In this document: positions 60,577 through 64,000 of the stretch, piece by piece
How the letters are laid out: each line of letters starts with the position of its first letter
Position numbering within the stretch: position 1 is the first letter of the stretch
Source of the DNA: GCA-2683135 sp964507445
Lineage (GTDB): Bacteria > Planctomycetota > GCA-002687715
Direction: 5' to 3'
Assembly: GCA_964507445.1 (NCBI GenBank)
Contig: CAZDQF010000007.1
Coordinates: forward strand, 139,174-203,173
Length of the DNA: 64,000 bases
Translations under genes and position numbers: made by a program
Notes under the pieces: model-generated
Told to the model about the DNA's origin: nothing
Database searches by the model: none
The model's input: the letters and a program-made list of their open reading frames with translations, nothing else

Positions 60577-63500
60577 ATGCGATTCTCGATTCCAGTGATC
60601 GTCCTTGCGGTGCTTTGTGGTCTGGTTCCAGGTCAGACCCCGCAATGGACAGAGGCAAAGGTGAAGGCGGAATTGGAGGCCCATACGGGCGTCGCCGCCA
60701 GCTCTCTCGGTGACGTGGAGTTCGCTCAGGTGAACTTCAGCGCTCTTGGCGTCATCCTGACCCGTGCGAAGGCTGTGGAGCTGAGCACCGGACGGGTGGT
60801 GGGAGCCACCTGGGATGAGAACGGTCTCGCCCGGGACTACGGCCAGATGCGGGCTGCGGACATCGCGGCGCGCCGTGCGGACCCGGTGGCCAAGATCGAT
60901 GAGCGACTGCGTGGCATGATGTCCACCTCGGTCGATGAGCCGATCGAGGTCATCGCCTGGCTCGACTGCGACATGGACGCCATCGACCGTTTCGCCGCTG
61001 ATGCCATCAGGGGCCTGGGGGCGAACACCCCCCGTAGCGTCGGCCGTGCAACGGAGAGGCGGATCGATGCGTTCGTGTCCGGCCAGGTCCGAGATGCGAC
61101 CGGGCCCTTTGTCGCGGTGCTGAACGCGATGGGGATCACCCCGCGTTACGTCTCCGTGGGCGCTCCCCTCGTGTGCTTCGACGCCACGGCGTCCCAGATC
61201 CTGGACTTGGCGGCTCTGCCCAACGTGGACACCGTCTATCCGGAGTTGGACGAGCAGCGCGACACCAACAACGACTCTCGCCAGAGCCATGGCACGGACC
61301 ATGTCCAGGGGATGGGGATCAACGGTTCCGGTGTTGAAGTGGCCTTGATGGAAGACAATGGTGTGGACCCGAACTGCCCGCACCTGAACATCGCAGCCTG
61401 GTACCGCATTCCCGCAGATCCCGACGACCACATCCACGGCACCACCGGGAATGTGGGTTCGACTTTGTCGAGTCGATTGGGCTCGTCTACAGCGGCGTCA
61501 CTCTACAGCGCCAACGCTGTCAGCTACTCCGATTCCAACCTCATCGCGGCCGCCGACTGGGCGCTCGCCGGGCTTGCCTCAGGGACTGGTGGAGGTACCA
61601 GCCCCACGGTGGAGATCCTCAACGGGAGCTTCGGGCCAACGACCGGGACCACCGGTGTCAGCCTCGATGCGTTGGATCGTTACTTTGACTTCCGGGTGAG
61701 GGCCGGTCAGGACAACGTCGTCCTCGCCGGAGGAAACTCCGGGACCGCCAACTCTGTGGGCCACGCGAGTTGGAACAGCATCGCGGTCGGAGCCTTCGAC
61801 AACAACGGGACGGAGGACTGGGGCGATGACAACATGGCGACGTTCTCCGCGGCGGTGAACCCGGCCACCGGTTGCGAGAAGCCCAATGTGGCGGCGAGCG
61901 GCGTCGGCATTAGCACGATCGGTGATGCCAACGGAACCGGTGGCGGCGGAGCATGGCTGGCCAACGGCTATCAGGGCACGAGCTTTGCCGCGCCTTTCAC
62001 CACGGCCAACCTCGCCAACACCATGGTCACGGGTGTCGGAGGATGCAACGTCAGTTGTTGGCCTTCGGCGGGTATGGCGGTCATGATGGCCACTGCCTGG
62101 AACAACATCGAGGGCAGCTCGCGCTTGTCCGGCCAGGACGGCGCCGGCGGGATTGACGGCCTTGCAGCGGTCCGCGCGGCGCAGAACGGCCAGATCCACA
62201 ACGTCACTGCTACTCCGGCGTCGTTCACCTCCGGTGCCAGCAGCTGTGGCGGCACCTACTACGTGCACGAAATCACGTTGCAGGCCGGTATCAAGACCCG
62301 TGTGGCCCTTGCCTGGCACAGCTATGCGGCCAATAGCACCTCGACCCCCACGCTCCGGGCCGACCTGGATCTGGCGGTCTACTCCGGTTCCAACTGCTCT
62401 GGGTCCGCGCTCGGGTTCAGCTCTTCCATCAACAACAACTTCGAGATCGTCGAGTTCACACCCGCCACCACGGGCACCTACTCCCTGCGGGTCAACGACT
62501 ACACTTTCACCGGATCAAGTGAGTGGATGAGCCTGGCGTGGTCTCAGGAGACCGATTCCGCCCCTGCGTTCTCTCTGTCCCTCCCGGGTTTCACTCCTAT
62601 GCCGACGGACGGCTACGGCTCGATCGTGCCGTTCGACTTCACCGTGGACACCGGCCGCTGGAACGCGGTGGGTGTGGCTTCGGCTTCGGACTGGGACATC
62701 ACCGTCGGTTCCGGTTCTGCGGCAAGCGGAGGTTCGGCGACGGACTTCGTCATCGCCAACGGTCACAACGGTGCGATCACTCCGCTGGATGGGATGGCCA
62801 CTCGATTCAGTGGCACCAACCCCGCTCGAGTCATGCGTTCCTACAATGTCACCCTGAACGTTGGGACGCCATACACTATCGCCGGATGGCCGGCCAACCG
62901 TGTGGTCCGCATGTTCGAGTTCAACATCCCGAGCACCGGCAGCTACGACATCACCCTGTCCAATGCGCCGAACCTGGCGTGGCGATTGCACGAGCCCGGG
63001 AGCAACGCAGCGTGGCGGAATGACAGCAACTTCGTCTCCTCCGGCACCGCGGGTGGGGCGACCGTTACGCGCACCTTCAACCAGACGGGATGGCACGCCA
63101 TCAGCGTGTTCCATCCGACCTCGGACCCGGCGTCACAGCCGACCTTCTCGGTGTCGGTGGAGCCGGCTATCATCCCGAACCCGATCCCGAGCATTGGCAC
63201 TCTGAGCCCTTCGACCATCGCCGCGGGTAGCAGCGGGTTCACCCTTGATGTCAACGGGTCGAACTTCCTCGCCTCCTCGGTCATCCGGTGGGATGGTGCG
63301 AGTCAATCCACGACTTACGTGTCGCCGACTCTGTTGCGTTGCAGTATCCCTGCCAGCTTCGTCGCTACGACGGGAAGCCACAACGTTCAGGTGTTCAACC
63401 CCGCGCCCGGTGGCGGGACCAGTTCCAGCAGCACCTTTACGGTGACCGCGCCGTTGAACCCGGCGCCGACCGTTACCGGAGCGAATCCGGCGTCGGTGGC

Positions 63501-64000
63501 CGTGCACAGTGGCCCCTTCACTCTTACCGTTAACGGGTCCGACTTCATGAGCAGCTCGGTGATCCGTTTCGCGGGGACCCCATTGGCGACCACCTTCTGG
63601 AGCGCCAATACCCTGACGGCGACGGTGCCGGGAGCGCTCGTGTGTTCCTTCGGTTCTGTGGTCGTCGAGGTGGTGAACCCGACCCCGGGTGGAGGTGTTG
63701 GGTCAACCAACTTCAACATCACGTCGGCGACGACGACTCCGGTCGTGGCCAGCGCGACCCTCCCGTCGGGCTACCTGACGACCGATGGCAATGGCGCTAC
63801 GAGCTTCCCGCAGAACACTACAACCGACCACAAGTGGCAGTGGCACTATGATTCTGGGGAATTCCAGGCGACGGGCCCCATCACCATCACTGAGGTGTGG
63901 GTCAGGGCCAGCACTGCGACCGCGACGGTCGCGGCGTTCGACTTCCCGAGCTTCGTGGTGACCATGGCATCGAGCTCCACGGACTACTCTGTAGCCGGTA
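60577..64000 (+). CDS. secreted subtilisin-like serine protease with IPT/TIG-type repeats (3' end outside window)
   Basis: The frame from ATG 60577 stays open to the window end (1141 codons seen). A signal peptide (FSIPVIVLAVLCGLVPGQ) precedes a propeptide-like region to about 235. The S8 catalytic domain has D260 (LMEDNGVD), H287 (HGTTGNV), the oxyanion N387 (LAGGNSG) and S469 (GTSFAAP), so the triad is intact. A beta-sandwich segment with TGTYSLRV follows. Then come two IPT/TIG-like repeats, each starting near a PS/PA-S-x-A-G/H-S pattern and holding VNGSNF or VNGSDF and VFNPAPGGG or VVNPTPGGG (about 868-1050). A further beta domain is cut by the window edge. The ATG has GAAGGAAG about 9 nt upstream. 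Confidence 0.9.
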   Translation, partial: MRFSIPVIVLAVLCGLVPGQTPQWTEAKVKAELEAHTGVAASSLGDVEFAQVNFSALGVILTRAKAVELSTGRVVGATWDENGLARDYGQMRAADIAARRADPVAKIDERLRGMMSTSVDEPIEVIAWLDCDMDAIDRFAADAIRGLGANTPRSVGRATERRIDAFVSGQVRDATGPFVAVLNAMGITPRYVSVGAPLVCFDATASQILDLAALPNVDTVYPELDEQRDTNNDSRQSHGTDHVQGMGINGSGVEVALMEDNGVDPNCPHLNIAAWYRIPADPDDHIHGTTGNVGSTLSSRLGSSTAASLYSANAVSYSDSNLIAAADWALAGLASGTGGGTSPTVEILNGSFGPTTGTTGVSLDALDRYFDFRVRAGQDNVVLAGGNSGTANSVGHASWNSIAVGAFDNNGTEDWGDDNMATFSAAVNPATGCEKPNVAASGVGISTIGDANGTGGGGAWLANGYQGTSFAAPFTTANLANTMVTGVGGCNVSCWPSAGMAVMMATAWNNIEGSSRLSGQDGAGGIDGLAAVRAAQNGQIHNVTATPASFTSGASSCGGTYYVHEITLQAGIKTRVALAWHSYAANSTSTPTLRADLDLAVYSGSNCSGSALGFSSSINNNFEIVEFTPATTGTYSLRVNDYTFTGSSEWMSLAWSQETDSAPAFSLSLPGFTPMPTDGYGSIVPFDFTVDTGRWNAVGVASASDWDITVGSGSAASGGSATDFVIANGHNGAITPLDGMATRFSGTNPARVMRSYNVTLNVGTPYTIAGWPANRVVRMFEFNIPSTGSYDITLSNAPNLAWRLHEPGSNAAWRNDSNFVSSGTAGGATVTRTFNQTGWHAISVFHPTSDPASQPTFSVSVEPAIIPNPIPSIGTLSPSTIAAGSSGFTLDVNGSNFLASSVIRWDGASQSTTYVSPTLLRCSIPASFVATTGSHNVQVFNPAPGGGTSSSSTFTVTAPLNPAPTVTGANPASVAVHSGPFTLTVNGSDFMSSSVIRFAGTPLATTFWSANTLTATVPGALVCSFGSVVVEVVNPTPGGGVGSTNFNITSATTTPVVASATLPSGYLTTDGNGATSFPQNTTTDHKWQWHYDSGEFQATGPITITEVWVRASTATATVAAFDFPSFVVTMASSSTDYSVAG

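Overview
The window is 64 kb of high-GC bacterial chromosome with densely packed genes on both strands. The gene content points to a Planctomycetota-like organism: a sulfatase beside a sulfotransferase, secreted alpha-toroid (prenyltransferase/squalene-cyclase-like) and HEAT-repeat proteins, Ser/Thr kinases fused to formylglycine-generating-enzyme (FGE)-fold domains, a very large Ser/Thr-kinase/histidine-kinase hybrid, many lipoproteins, and a FloA/NfeD operon. This assignment is inferred from content; there is no rRNA gene to confirm it. I saw no tRNA gene, insertion sequence, prophage or CRISPR array.

Layout. 1-5.3 kb is a housekeeping run on the + strand: the tail of an unknown gene, rsmA, dnaG and rpoD with a strong terminator, then a coiled-coil zinc-ribbon protein. 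5.3-7.1 kb holds a PaaK/CapK-like adenylate-forming enzyme and the RNase P RNA gene. 7.3-25.9 kb is mostly cell-surface and polysaccharide metabolism: a heparinase-type lyase, a GT39-like membrane glycosyltransferase, a GT4 glycosyltransferase, a radical SAM/SPASM enzyme next to a class I amidotransferase, and an O-antigen-ligase/TPR fusion. It also has a TIM-barrel protein, two lipoproteins, an alpha/beta hydrolase without its Ser nucleophile, and glycyl-tRNA synthetase.

25.9-34.3 kb lies on the - strand: an M14 peptidase, a 69-residue two-CxxC lipoprotein, a secreted peptidase-MA-like protein without HExxH, PRPP synthase and DNA polymerase I. 34.4-40 kb is one 1842-residue signalling protein (kinase, STAND ATPase, TPR, GAF, histidine kinase, receiver). 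40.7-45.6 kb is a HEAT-repeat protein followed by a LolC-LolD-LolE-like exporter. 45.6-49.8 kb on the - strand is an NfeD1b-NfeD-FloA membrane-domain operon with two small companions. CutA and ribosomal protein L33 follow.

50.5-64 kb is the most accessory-looking part. It holds a secreted alpha-toroid protein translationally coupled to a sulfatase with an in-frame TAA, a sulfotransferase, and two tandem kinase-FGE receptors that share near-identical kinase halves but have divergent sensor halves. A secreted subtilase with IPT/TIG-type repeats follows and runs off the window. The strongest leads are the modular kinase-FGE pair, the interrupted sulfatase, the hybrid kinase with altered ATP-site motifs, and two enzyme-like proteins with missing catalytic residues.
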